A DNA stretch of 64,000 nucleotides, taken from the NCBI RefSeq assembly GCF_030867145.1, contig NC_134428.1, positions 23,477,537-23,541,536 of the forward strand, given 5' to 3'. The translations under genes and the position numbers were made by a program. Under the pieces are notes generated by a model. The model searched no databases. It had not been told where the DNA came from and saw only the letters and a program-made list of their open reading frames with translations. This stretch comes from Opisthocomus hoazin (Eukaryota; Chordata; Aves; Opisthocomiformes; Opisthocomidae). Positions 42,282 through 54,263 of this stretch are shown one piece after another (within the stretch, counting starts at the first letter, position 1; each line of letters opens with the position of its first letter).

Positions 42282-43051
42282 GCGGGCACTGGTGTGGAGG
42301 GGGGCAGTTCTTTACTCTGCAGTTTCCCTTCATTTCAGAGCTGTAACTGCAGGACTGGGGGCTGCAAAGGGCTCTGCCTGCTAACGAGGTGTGATTTGAT
42401 GTTTTGGAGGTATCTCAAACCTACTGCGACTTAATAGTATGGAATTTAAATATGCATTTAATAATATGGAAATTAAACAGCCGTCTGGAGCTGCAGCAAG
42501 GTAGGAAAGTCAAAGTATATTTTGCTGCTTGTGCCACTTCCTTGTCTGCCTTGTTTCCCTGTACCTTTTCCATCCCTTGTGGTCCATCATACCCGGCAAA
42601 ATGTCTCTCTGGCTGGCCATGCCGAGAGGGCAACCACAGCCTGGGTGGTGGCTGCCAGTCATCAGTCTTGGTTGCCCCAGCGCTGCTGACCTGTGACATC
42701 TTCCATTTTTTAACAGGGGACCCTTTACAACGTTCGATGGGTTTGTGACTCTGCTGGCAGAGCTCCCTTTACTTTCCTCTCCTCCTGGCTCCCAAGGAGG
42801 GAGCCCTTGGGTGCTCTCCACGCTGCCACCCTGCCCAGCATCACTTTGTACGCGCCCAGGGGAGGCAGTTGGGGACAAACCCTGTTGGCATCTCCGTGGG
42901 GTTCACCTGCCTGCAGCGCATTTGCACATGGCGAGCCAAGGGGAGAGTTTGTTCCCTGCCCTTGCCAGACTTCCTTGGCAGCTCATCTTTGCTGGGGTTC
43001 CACCAGGGGACAAAATGGGGTGCAGCTGCACCAGTGGAGAACAGCTGTGTT

Positions 43052-43108
43052 GGAGGTGAATGGTTGTGCCGGAGGTGTGTGGCTGCACTGGAGGTGTGTG
43101 GCTGCGCT
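43052..43108. repeat. 19-bp tandem repeat, three copies
   Basis: Units 'ggaggtgaatggttgtgcc', 'ggaggtgtgtggctgcact' and 'ggaggtgtgtggctgcgct' follow directly. They lie in the probable GPCR 3' UTR. Confidence 0.85.
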
Positions 43109-43573
43109 GGCATTTCGGCCATCCAGAGGAGACAAGGAGGGAGGGGAGAGCTATTCCATAAGTCCCTTGTAATTATATCAGTGAAGAAAACAGAAAGATT
43201 CTTTCCCATGTATCATTCCAGTCTGACGCATGGTCTGGTAAAGCTAAAGGAGAAAATAGTTTTCAAAAAGCAGGTTGAACGTGCAGTGGGATCCATCCAG
43301 AGACACTCTTACACATGCATCTTTTAAAGAAATAGGCTTAAATGAAATGGCTGTATGTATTTTTGTAGGGTCTAGAATAGCTAGTAAGACACTCATCTTC
43401 TCTCTCCCCAGATATGTGGCAGGACAAATCATTCGTTGTGCTCCAGTCACTCAGGTTTGATGTACAGCGTCACTATTTCTGAGCAGTGCCTGTCTGTGTT
43501 CGTGTTTGACATGTTTCTGGGCCTTAAATAGCAGAGATCTGACTTCTACTGTTGGTGAATGAATATTAAATCC

Positions 43574-43579
43574 CAATAA
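43574..43579 (+). terminator. Candidate GPCR polyadenylation signal AATAAA
   Basis: A canonical AATAAA 1.3 kb past the GPCR stop, with T/GT-rich sequence after it. The interval 42282-43573 holds no other recognisable gene and would be the 3' UTR. Confidence 0.5.
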
Positions 43580-44885
43580 ACTTATGTAAAATGTACGCAG
43601 CCTGTTGTGCGGCCTGTGTGATAAAACACTTGATCCAACCTGAGCAAGCATGCTTATCTTCGCTAATGCAACAACTGGATACAAAGATTAAATATCCCGA
43701 ATGTGGGAACCACTGCACGAGCAGAAACTCTCATGACTGAAGGGGACAGGACCTGACCTGGGTGAGAGGACTTGCCTGGGGCACTCTGTCCACATGGATG
43801 TGACTGCAAGCCCACAGTTCTGGCTGGTTGGTGGGTTTCAGACCTTCTGGTACATTTGAAAACCAGTGGTTCAAAGAAGAAAGAAGCGCAAGCGTGGCTG
43901 AGCTGGGTCTGGTTAAGTTTCACGTTTGCAGACCGCTCAGGATGAAGATGGTGGGGGTTTTCTTCCCAGGCTTGATCAGCCTCTGAGCCACTTTAATTTT
44001 CCTAAGCAGAAAATGTTGGTCACGTAAAAGGGAACTGTTGAGGCGCTGTCATTCCCAGCCCATCCCAGGCAGCTGAACAAGCGAGGGACAGTATCGCACC
44101 TCCATCCCCTGGCCTGCCCAAGCCGCCATTTGTCCTGTTTGTCCTGCCAGAAACCTGCCTTGGAGCCTCATTGCTCTGATGGCTGGCAAATCTCCGACTC
44201 CCAGCCTGAGTGTATGAATTTACACGTACCTCAGTATTCTGTGTGGATGACATTACTGAGCAAGAGCTGTCACTTGAACATGTTGGGGATTAATTATGGG
44301 TCTGCTGGGCCATGCAATATTAAATGAAGGTCGTGATCCTACAGGCATGCATGTACTTAACCTTAAATTCATGCATAAACCCGCAGAGAACAGGGAATGT
44401 AACAAGACCATCCATATGTCAAGCATGAGTGAACAGAGAGATTTACCCTTTGCCACAAATTGCTGCCTGTCATCCAGATAAAGCTGCAATGTTTGCTATG
44501 CAGTGTGCAACTCCGGGGCTATTTGCTTGCTCCTGGTGGTAAACTACAGCATCGATTGCAGTGTCAAGGTTGTGCAGCCCGGCGTTTGCTCTTTCTGGTT
44601 TTCCTTATCTGTTTGCAGAGCCCACATAATTCCTTGTGACAAGAGTTTCTGAGAGTGTTGGACCAACGCCTTGGACTCCTGTCATGCCTCTCTCCTCACC
44701 CCGGCATCCTTGAAGGTCAGGACTTGAAGTGTTGACCTGGTTTGTGGTAGGAAAGAAAGCAATTTTCTGGAACATTTGGACATCCAAGGTGGGTACAGGG
44801 TTCCTATGGGACAACATGATTTAAAAGAAGCAGAGTGTCTGGGTGATCTAAGGAATTACCACTGGAATACCGGTAGGTAACTAAC

Positions 44886-45166
44886 CTGCAGAGCATCTCC
44901 TCCTTGGCATCCCAGCCAAGTCCAGCACGCCTCTTGCGCAGCAGCTCTGTTTCATCACCTAACCCCGTCCGACTCCACACTCGAGACCAAGCTGCTCTCT
45001 CCATCTCTTGCAATATCCCTCCCAGAAGTTGCTTCCACTCCAAGCGGCGTGTTATTACGCCTAAGCAAAATAGCGTGTCTTTACAAAGCTGGATGTCTCC
45101 CTGTATGGTGGGGAAGGGGCTGAGGAAGCTTTCAGACAGCCACTCCTGAGAACATTTGCCAAAATA
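44886..45166 (-). other. Candidate unassigned coding exon (minus strand)
   Basis: 281 nt open in one frame, flanked by a strong acceptor (ttttttctcccaacag) and a good donor (CTGCAG|GTTAGT). The translation is ordinary-looking, with Trp, Cys and Glu/Arg-rich helical parts (WKQLLGGILQEMERAAW, ELLRKRRAGLGWDAKEEM). I do not recognise it, and no neighbouring exon with matching phase was identified. It could be one exon of a minus-strand gene or chance. Confidence 0.25.
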
Positions 45167-45758
45167 CTGTTGGGAGAAAAAAGTGGGAAGCGAATGTTTA
45201 TCGATGGTAATGGACATTGCTGTGTTACAGGATGCGCTCGAGGGAGCGATGGGTCTGTCATCCCAGGTCTGATCCCTCGCCTCTGTGCAAGAAGAAACCA
45301 TGCAGACATCAATACAGGGTCAGGTGCCAAGGGACTGGTTCCAAGATAAATCTCCCGTTGTATCGAGTTCCCTCATGTTCAGACTATCTCATTATCACAG
45401 TGGTAATCGTGATAGTCCCTCAGTCCCAAGTAGGAGGCAGGCTGTTCATTCTCTCTGATACTTGTGTTTGTCATGCCCTTACCTAGAAAAGCCTGAATGA
45501 AAAAAAAAGGGAAAATTTTTTCCAAAGGTGTGCAAACAACGCAAAGAGGTTGAACGACTCTTTTGGCAGCTGTGCCCCTCTCTGACGTAGCTTTGCTCTC
45601 AAGGCTCTTTCAGATGTGATTGGATGGGTGGAACAGTCTGAACCCCCCCAGTATTTGCAGTCATTGAACCCGCTGCCCTGCTGGCGTGCGGCCCTCATTG
45701 GTCCTGTGGAGGGGCCGATCCGGCAGCTCTGCTCATACAAACAGAGGGCCGGGGCGCA

Positions 45759-45822
45759 CAGAGCCATCGTCAGAGCGTGTGGGCTTCAGGCAGAGCCATT
45801 GTCAGGGAATGCGGGGTTCAGG
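45759..45822. repeat. 32-bp tandem duplication
   Basis: Two adjacent diverged copies of a 32-bp unit starting 'cagagccat(c/t)gtcag' and ending 'ttcagg'. Confidence 0.75.
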
Positions 45823-48700
45823 CTGTGCATGGTGGAGCCTTAGCTGAGAGAATAAGCAAGTTTTGGTAGTCAGAGCAGGCCAGGGTGAGAGCAGTCTGAT
45901 GAGGTCATTAATACTTTGGAGTTGGGCAAGGTAAATACAGAATCACCAAAACATGTTGGTGAAGAGCTCAGCAAGACTTGGCAGGTGATTTTTGGCTAGA
46001 GGTTTTGTCACAGGCTGTGCCTTCGGAGTGCAGGAGCTGCGCTGGCTGGAGCTGTCGTCCAGAGCTGCACTCTGAGCAAGGTAGCAAGGGATGGTGACAC
46101 TTCAGTAGTCGGCATAGATGCCAGAATTATGCTATGGGGCCAGTTTGGGTGAGGGATGACAGACCTCTGTATACTGAAAACAGAACTGGCAGAATCCAGT
46201 TACAGCCTGGTCGTGTCATGTCCTGATTCAATCACAGGCTTAAGCGGCTCCAGATCAGCGTTACAGTTTTGGTCAGACTAGGGTCTGGCAGGACGGTAAG
46301 ATGTTCTTGTATCTTTAATGCAAGAGAAAATAACTGTGGTGTTCTAATCATGCTGAGGGACAACCCTGGTGTAACGGGGTCTTGTGACACAGCTGCTTCT
46401 GTAATGAAGACAGGATCTTACATGAGGATGTATCAAGAATCTCAAGGAGTCAAAGCCTGGGGTGAATTGCAGCACGCAGTGGGTCCTCGAGAGCCGTGGA
46501 TTATTGCTATGCCCAGCATTTCACACTGTTCTAGCAAGCACGTAAGTCAGGGGTCTCAACAGGAGCTGTCGCTGCCTTGCTTTGGAGGAGAGAGTATGGC
46601 AGGTGACTCTGGAGCTGGGAGAAGCTGCAGGGATAGCAGGGAGGAAACCAGCCGAGGACGATGTGTCCAGGAGGGGCTCAAAAGGAGAAGGTATTTTCTC
46701 CTTGGGACCTGGATGAGGGCACGGAAATAGAAACTGGGCTCCGAACAGCTGAGAGGAAAGAGGGAGGAAGGAGCGGGAGCTAAGACAGCCTTGAAAGTAC
46801 CAGCAGCATCATGGTGGGTGAAAATGAATGGGAGGGAGACTGCAGCAGGTGAGGAAGTTCTCATTAATGAGAATTTAATGAGACAATAAAAGCCTCTGCG
46901 AAGCCTAGCAGTCCCTATGCCTTTCCTCTGGTGAAACTTCCCTGGTGAGTAAAATTTTTAAGTGTCCCACTCTTGAGCTTGGGGAATGGACTTGTTAGAT
47001 AAGGTCAAGTACAAGCGGAGGTCTGACAGCAGAACCTCTTCCAGAGCTTGCTGAAATCAGGCAGGAAAGAATCTGGCGAGTTAAGAGGACCGGTCTTGGT
47101 AAAAAGTTGCTCTATGAAGGAGATATTGGTAATGGTGTTAGTAAGCGGTGCAGGTCAGGTCTTGCCCAGGTCTCCTTGGCCTCTCTGGGTACAGCAGCTG
47201 GGTGAGCGTCCCACCCAGCACGGGAGCGAACCTGCTGATCCAGGGCTGGTCCCCATTGGCACCAAACCGGGATGGGACCAGGGTGCTCTTTGCGGATTGC
47301 ACTGTGGTCCTTCCCTGCACCTCCCCCAGCTCCTGCTCATCTGTACGGGGCAGAGCTGGTACCAAATCTTTCCTTGCACCTCCCAGTCCATCTCTGTGGA
47401 GCCGTGTATGCAAAGCACAGGATCTTATCTCCTGTACTGAGTTCTGCTTCGGTTTGTGAGCCTCCTCTCCAGTGACTAACTCGAGCCCTCTGTACCTTCA
47501 CTGACTGCCTGTACAGGGCATGATGTCTGTCTCCCTCTGTTTGGAGAGGAGCTGTAGCTTAGCGCAGCACATGGCAAGTCATGGTAGGACAGAGAGGAAC
47601 GGGGTGTTTGGCACTGAGTGCGTAGCTGGTCAAATTTGCTAAAATGACACGACTTCACTGTCCTGTTCAACTGCTTTTGTCTGAAGATGAACTGAACGGC
47701 AAACCACATCTGTAAACAGAAGGTGATGGATGTTAACTGGGTGTTAGGCAGACTTTGCAGGACAGAACTGCACAAAAACACAGCGGCGCAAAGAGAATCT
47801 GCGAACAAAGCAAAAGGCGCTACTGCCGGTTCTTGTTCCAGGGCAATGTTTGTTCAAACCCTCGTCCGCTCATCCAGCTTGAGATGTTTGTCTGTGTGGT
47901 GACCTGTGAAATGCTGGGTATTCCAACAAGCCTCTTGTCTCTTTGTTTGAAGGCTGGTTGGAGATAACCCCGTGCTGAAGCTGATGTGGCAGATCTGTTA
48001 GTCATTGCAGACTGACCCGGAACCAAGAGCGTTGTTAGAAACAGGAAAACAAACCGAACTCGGTGAGTCTTTCAGTCAAAGCTTCGTGACTCAGGAGGCA
48101 CAGGACTGTAACAAAATGAGTTGGTGCCTATTTCCTACAGACAGCCAAGCCACAGCTAGGCAGTAATATTTGATAAAACAGTAATAGAGTGCTATGTACT
48201 TACACAGCCCTTCGCGTCGATAAGACTTATTCTATGCTCTGAGGGCTTTTAAGGCACTTTTGTTCCCAGGCATGGGCAATGCTATTTTCCAGATCACCCC
48301 TAAGAAATTATAAAATTACTCCTCCCTCCCTTGATTCAGAAATGCATTGATAGCTGCCTTGAGTTCTGCCTCCCTAGCTGGGTAATATCCAAGACAGCAT
48401 CTTCTGGAAATCAGACACTGTTGTTCCCAGGCAGCAAAGCTGAAGGCAGGGGAGGAGGGAGGTGGTGGCCTTGAGGCTGGGCTCGGTGCAGAGGTGCCAG
48501 CGTGTTGCGGAACCTCTCAGAGGGACTGTGCAGGGTAGAGGATGCTTTTGGGATGCCTCGTAGGACCAACTGTTGGGAGAGACCAAATCTATTCACAAGG
48601 CTCCATTAGGATCAAATCAAAAGGTTTCTTTGGTGTAGCAAGTCTGATAATCCTCGCTGTCAGGTGGTTTGGTAGGTGAGTTTTAACATCCACCTTTTCT

Positions 48701-48760
48701 AAAAATAAAAAAAACCAAAACCAACCAACAAACCCCAAAACACCAAGAAAAAAAGCCAAC
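48701..48760. repeat. A-rich low-complexity tract
   Basis: A-runs broken by single C or CC, without a target-site duplication or element body that I can see. Confidence 0.8.
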
Positions 48761-50880
48761 CTGGCTGAGCAGTGACGGATGGAGCTCAGGAGACTGGATG
48801 GCAGCAGCATTTGTCTACTCAGGTGATGGATGCAGGCTGTTGTGCAGCCAAGTGCTGGGCGAGCAGTGCTCTTCCCCTTGGCTGGACTGGGTGTGGGGCT
48901 TTTTGCACATCTCCACTCGCCAGGGTTGCAGTGGGATTAAGAAAAACAAATCTCTGTGAGCCACTATTTTCACACCCGGCAGTTTTTCAGAATTCCTTAG
49001 ATGACTGCTAATTGAATCATTGTAAATGACATAAAATCTGGGTGCTTGCTTTGGAGCAACTATTTGTTAAAACTCTTAGCATTTGGATAGCACACTGTAA
49101 AATTAACAAATCCCTCTCCCTTGGGATCTGAGATTTAAACTTGCATTCCTCTGACCAGGAAAATAGAGGTGGGGAAAGGAATTAATTTGCTCTGAGAAAA
49201 TAAAGGCAGCAGCCTTATAAAAAGGTTCAGAAGGCAAAAATCTTTTAGTTCCTGGTCCTGTGGTTTTCTTAAGCAATGTTAGGAATTTGGGACAGCACAA
49301 ATCAAATAGGAAATTCTGGGTGCCCTAGGGTATTGAAAAACGCTTCTGGGGAAGGCTGCTAATTGGATTTACGGGTCAGTGCTTCACCATGTGTTGTTTT
49401 CTAGCTGTTCTGCCTTAAACTGCTCTGCCATACCAGCCTGTAGTGAAATCCTGTGATGAACACTGATGCTAAGAGAAATCTCTGCTGCTCTGCAAAGAGG
49501 CTAACAAAAAGTTCAAAACCCTCTTCCCCTTTGTCCCAAAAGCCCCCAAACAAAAAAAGGACCTACTAGGGTCAATGACCCCAAATCAACTGTGGAATCA
49601 CCAGCCTGTGAGCAGAAAAATACAGACTGAGAATGGTGGGGGTGGCAAGGTGGTGGGAGAGGTCTGCTCTTACACTTAAGCGTAATTCAGAAGAGACTCT
49701 GGGAAAGGCAGAGGATTGCTGCTGCCTCCTTGTGAGGATACAAACAGGCTTATGGCCTCTCTGCTCTGTATTTCAAACAGATGTCTTGGCTTTACAAGTG
49801 GAGTGCTCTACATCTGGCAGCTGCTCGGTGGCTCCAGGTTAAATTCCTCACCTTTCCCGGCTCCCAGTCTGTCAAAGGAGGAAAAAAGGAGATAACTGAT
49901 GCAGTGTTAGAATGCAACAAGCAGTGAGTGAATATTGTGAAATAAGGGGAGGTTCTGGGGTGTGGATATTTAAAGTGGAAAGTATGGCTCGTAATGGCAG
50001 AAACTGCCATTCAAAATGTGCATCTCGATGTGGTCCTTCTGCAGGCATGTTTGGGGAGCAGTGCTGGCAGCTGGGGCTTTTCTTCCTCTTTCATGGTAAG
50101 GCCAGCGCAGACAGAAATATCTGCTGGGGTGCCCAAGGCCTTGCTCCCATGCACCCTGCAGTCCAGAATTAATTACATTCAATTGCTTTTTGTGAGAAAA
50201 GCTGTGGCAGAAAGTACCTGATCTGTAACTTTATGCCAGATGCTAAAATTCTGATCCATAAAATGCTGTTGATCTTGGGCATATGGAAAAGCAACATTTA
50301 AAACAGCTTGTAGCTGCCCAGTTAGTGGGGAAACACGATGCTTGTTTATCTACTGGGGGGGGGGGGTTCCCTGGCAAGACCTTTATTCTCCCAAATCTGC
50401 ACAGGATGACTGTAACTCTGCCAAAGCAGTTAAAGGATGTCGCTTTTGTCATGGGTACTGTCCTGTGGTAAAGCTGGGTGACTGTAACCTTGCTGCAGGT
50501 GTCAAATGCTTCTTCATCCAGTTCAACCTACGGGTGTTGCAAGGTGGGCTGTGACAGAGATCACTGGACAAACCCTGTACGCTCTCGACTGTGTAAGGGA
50601 ACTGACAGGGTTTTTCTTTGTCTACTTCCCAGAAAATAATCCTTCTCTACAGACGTTGCCGGTGAAGGCCAGCGGGTACCATGGTGACCAGTGAGGATGG
50701 CGAAGGCCCAGTGCTGTGGTGCCAGCGCCCGGCGTGGGCCTCAGCGGTGCCTCAGGCAGGGAGGAGGAGGTGGGAGCTCGACCCCCGTCACCGTGTGGGC
50801 TCCGCACCTTTGGGGGGCCGCTGCCCACCCATCGCGCTCTGTTTTTGGGGGGAGGAAAGCTGAAACACGGCGTTGGTACC

Positions 50881-51164
50881 GGCTCCCCCCCCCAGCATCG
50901 CGGGTGCGAGGGGGGGAAGATGGCGGCGGCTCCCCTCAGCCGCGAGGCCGTGGCGGGAGGGGCGCCCGGGGGGGGGGGGGGGCGTTGGGCGTCGCCTCGC
51001 TCCCGCCCCTGGCCCGCCCGCCCTCTCTCCCTCCCTCCCTCTCGCGGCGCCGCCATCTTGCAAGCGGACAACCGTAGGGGCTGAGCTCCGCCGCTGTCTC
51101 TGCCTCTCCTCCTCCCCTCCGGCCGGGCTGCCTTCACCCGCGGCCGGGGGGCCGGAGCCGGCAG
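50881..51164 (+). promoter_or_regulatory. PRPSAP2 CpG-island promoter and noncoding exon 1
   Basis: A dense CpG island with two YY1 motifs: AAGATGGCGGC at 50917-50927 and, inverted, GCCGCCATCTTG at 51049-51060. The second is typical of a TATA-less start site. Exon 1 probably begins near it and ends at 51164 (gccggcag|gtaagg). A G-run of about 16 lies at 50968-50983. Confidence 0.7.
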
Positions 51165-53523
51165 GTAAGGCCTTCAGCCCGCCCGCTCCAGCCGGCTGCC
51201 TGAGGGCAGGACATCCCCCTGCCCCAGCGCTCTCTTCCCCTGCCCCACGCAGGGTTCCGCCGCCTGAGGAAGGGGCTTCGTCGGCCTCCCCTCAGGGGCC
51301 CTGTGGGAAGGGGGGGGGCCCTCTCCTCTGCGACCGGGGGCTGCCCGCCGCCCGCCAGCCCTACGGGTGAAGGGGAGCGGCGTGCCCAGGCCTCTGCCCG
51401 TAGAGGAGGGGAGAGAGCCCCGGGTATCCTGCGGTGCCTGGGCGGGCTTCCCCTCCCCGGGCGTGTGGCACCGACCCGGAGCAGCTGAAGGCCTCGTAGG
51501 GAGGTGTGGGGTGGAAGGGGCGACCCTCTGCCGCTTAGCTCAGGGGGATAGGTCAGCGTGGAGGGCCCTTCTGCACCGGGGACGTTCCCTGGGGGGGAGA
51601 TGGGCAAGAGGGTTCAGCTTCCCTCCAGCCCCTGGGGATCAATTCTGCAGTACCGTGGTTATCCCATGCAGTTATTCCTGCCCCTGTTGCTTTCTGTGCG
51701 GGCATGCTCAGTTTGTGGAGGTGTAAAGCCAGTGGGAGTAGGGCATCATGTGTACCCAGTCCACTAATTGTTGTGTTCATCATGTGTCTGTGTCATTGTG
51801 TGCAGCCCAAAAGAAAGGGTGGGAGTTTCGTGGGCTGCAGCCCACTCTGGTGTGTGTGTTCTCTCAAATCTGATGCAGACTTGGCAGATTTGTCCGCCTC
51901 AAGTCAGAGAGAGGCCTGTGGTTCTGTGTACCTATGTGAAGTCATGAGTTACAAGTCTAATAAAGTTTTGTGAGCTTGCTGTCATCCCAACACCTGTTTC
52001 AAGGTTGATACATCACTGTTACCCTACAAATGCAACTTCCCTCCCACCACACACACTGTAGCCCACTTGTTGCTGCTGAAGTACATGCGCAAGGAAATTG
52101 TTGACCTATGATTCTGTGAAGAGCTGCATTCAGTGTTGCTTGTGAATATGTTGATACCTTAACCGTGGTGTAAAATGCACCCTGACCAATAATCAGCAAC
52201 CAACAACTCTTGTCTTTCAGCAGATCTCTCGGCTCTCCTCATTTTCCCTAATCCATGGAGTAAAGAAGGTAGCAACTGGAAAAAAACCCTGTGTCTTCAA
52301 AACACCATGTGAATGTTTTTAGTAACATTGAAAGTTGTTTTTACGTTGTTCCCATCTAATTGCACAAGCAGGGAACTTTCAGGTGTGTTTGAGATGTAAA
52401 AGCATTTCTAGTATGTGCTCACTTTGTTGAATTTAAGATGTATCTTTAACACAGTAATGAATATTTGACAGATGATGGCCATTAGTTAACAGCTGGGCGT
52501 TAGAGGGAGAGTGCAGCAGAACAAAGGGAGAAACACTAGCTAAGAAATAGGTTTCCCAAGTTGTTGGGTACTTGGTTTGAGAGAGATATAGGGATATACT
52601 TGAGCTTTAGACTGGTTGTAACCATACTGCTTTCTAGGATTTTTCTTTTTGATCTTGTCTGAAAGCAAAGGCTGAAAGGGGTGGGGTTGTGCTTTACGAG
52701 GGGGGGCCACCAGATTCTGGTAGCGTCGAAACACCTAGCTAGCATTCAGATTCTGTTGCTGAAGTTGTCACTATTTGTGCTCTCTTCTGCACATTTTGGA
52801 AATTCTGATGACAGACAGGTTTTCATTCACAGCAATTGAGCATAGCGCAGATGCTTCATGAGGAGATTTGTTGTTAGGAGGATCCTGACTTGACTTTGGC
52901 TCTTAACTGAGAGTGAATCGGGCACAGTTTCTGTGATGAGGTCATGCTGAGCAAGAGTATGTCTAGTTGCAAAGGTGGGCTGAGTGAGTTTCTTTACAGA
53001 GCTAGCCCACAGTTGCTGGACAAACAAACCATGGGTTTTCTTTTAGTTGCTGTTTTGGAGTACTTAATAGTTGATACACTGTTGTTTTTTTGGAACAGAT
53101 TATGTGTGACTCTTAGGTAATGATGATTATCAGCAGGGAGATGTTTACTAGGAAAGAAGCTATTGATTTATCCAGAGTTCTATTTACTTTGTTTTGAATT
53201 ATACCGCTCGTATTTGGTATTTTCAGTCCCCTACATAGTGCTAAAATGGATGATGGATTGGACTATTTGTACAGCAGAAGTGCAGTAGCCTAGGACTTCT
53301 TGGGTTCAATGCAACTTTGGTCTATCAGTGGCTGCTGGTCAATGTGACTATTTTATTTGAACAAGATGTTGTAGTAGAAGTAGTAATAAAAATGTGATAT
53401 TACAAAAAAGAATAAAAGGTTTCAAGATGGAATCCCATCAAATCCTTGGTGGATTTGTGCCTTTATTTTGAAAAAAAAATAATTGTATAGATTTCCTTTT
53501 GACATTTTCTCCTGTTTTCACAG

Positions 53524-53635
53524 GAGAGAGATTAGTATCAAAGAATGACAACAACTGCTTGACCAAGTGGATGCATTGTGCAGGAGGTCGTTACTTGCAG
53601 CTACCAGCTTTATTCCTTACACTTCATCCTTATTT
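53524..53635 (+). other. Candidate 5' UTR exon 2 of PRPSAP2
   Basis: 112 nt between a good acceptor (tcctgttttcacag) and donor (ATTT|GTAAGT). It has no long open frame joined to the coding exon. The position between exon 1 (51164) and the first coding exon (54232) suits an optional 5' UTR exon. Confidence 0.3.
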
Positions 53636-54263
53636 GTAAGTTTATAATTTATTGCAAAATGATGGAAAGATACACAGCTATGGAAATACTCTTCCAGCCG
53701 ATGTAGCAGAGCCAGGACTTAGGACCTCTGATTAGCTCAATTCTACCTGTGCCTGGCTTAGTGAGCTTGAAAAAGTCAATTAACTTTGCTCAGCTCTGGA
53801 AAGTGAACTGGACAAGCTGATGGAAGAGAGTCTGTGTAACTACATGATAGCCTGAGGAAAACATTTAAAAAGACAGGGTGGGGGGAAAGAAAAGAAAAAA
53901 CCCTGTTGAAGTTAGGAGGCTGTCTAGGGGGATCACATTCTGCTGGAGGGTGTGTAAAGCCTGGGGGCAGGAGAAGGGCAATGCAGGCTGAAGCTTCGCT
54001 CTTTGTGCCGTCTCCTTAGGTGTGCTGAGCTAGGTCAGTAAACGGTGTGGCTTGTGGGTCACAGTGTTGTGTAAGGATATATTCCTGGCACTATTAAAGT
54101 GGTGATAACCAGTGTTAAGGATGCTGGAAATCATAGGCTTTATGGGAAGCTCTTCACTTTTTGAACTGAGAAAATTTGTTTCTTTTTTGTTTTTAACGTT
54201 GTGGCTTTAACAGAGCTTTGATCTCTTGCAGTCTTCTAGAAGCGGAAGAACAACTTAGGTTTG

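Larger units (their letters stand above)
43580..50880. other. Gene-poor interval between the GPCR and PRPSAP2
   Basis: No known protein family is recognised on either strand. It holds one well-formed minus-strand exon candidate (44886-45166), a 32-bp duplication (45759-45822), an A-rich tract (48701-48760) and unique sequence of intermediate GC. It may contain enhancers or a lineage-restricted noncoding RNA; nothing in the sequence settles this. Confidence 0.5.
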
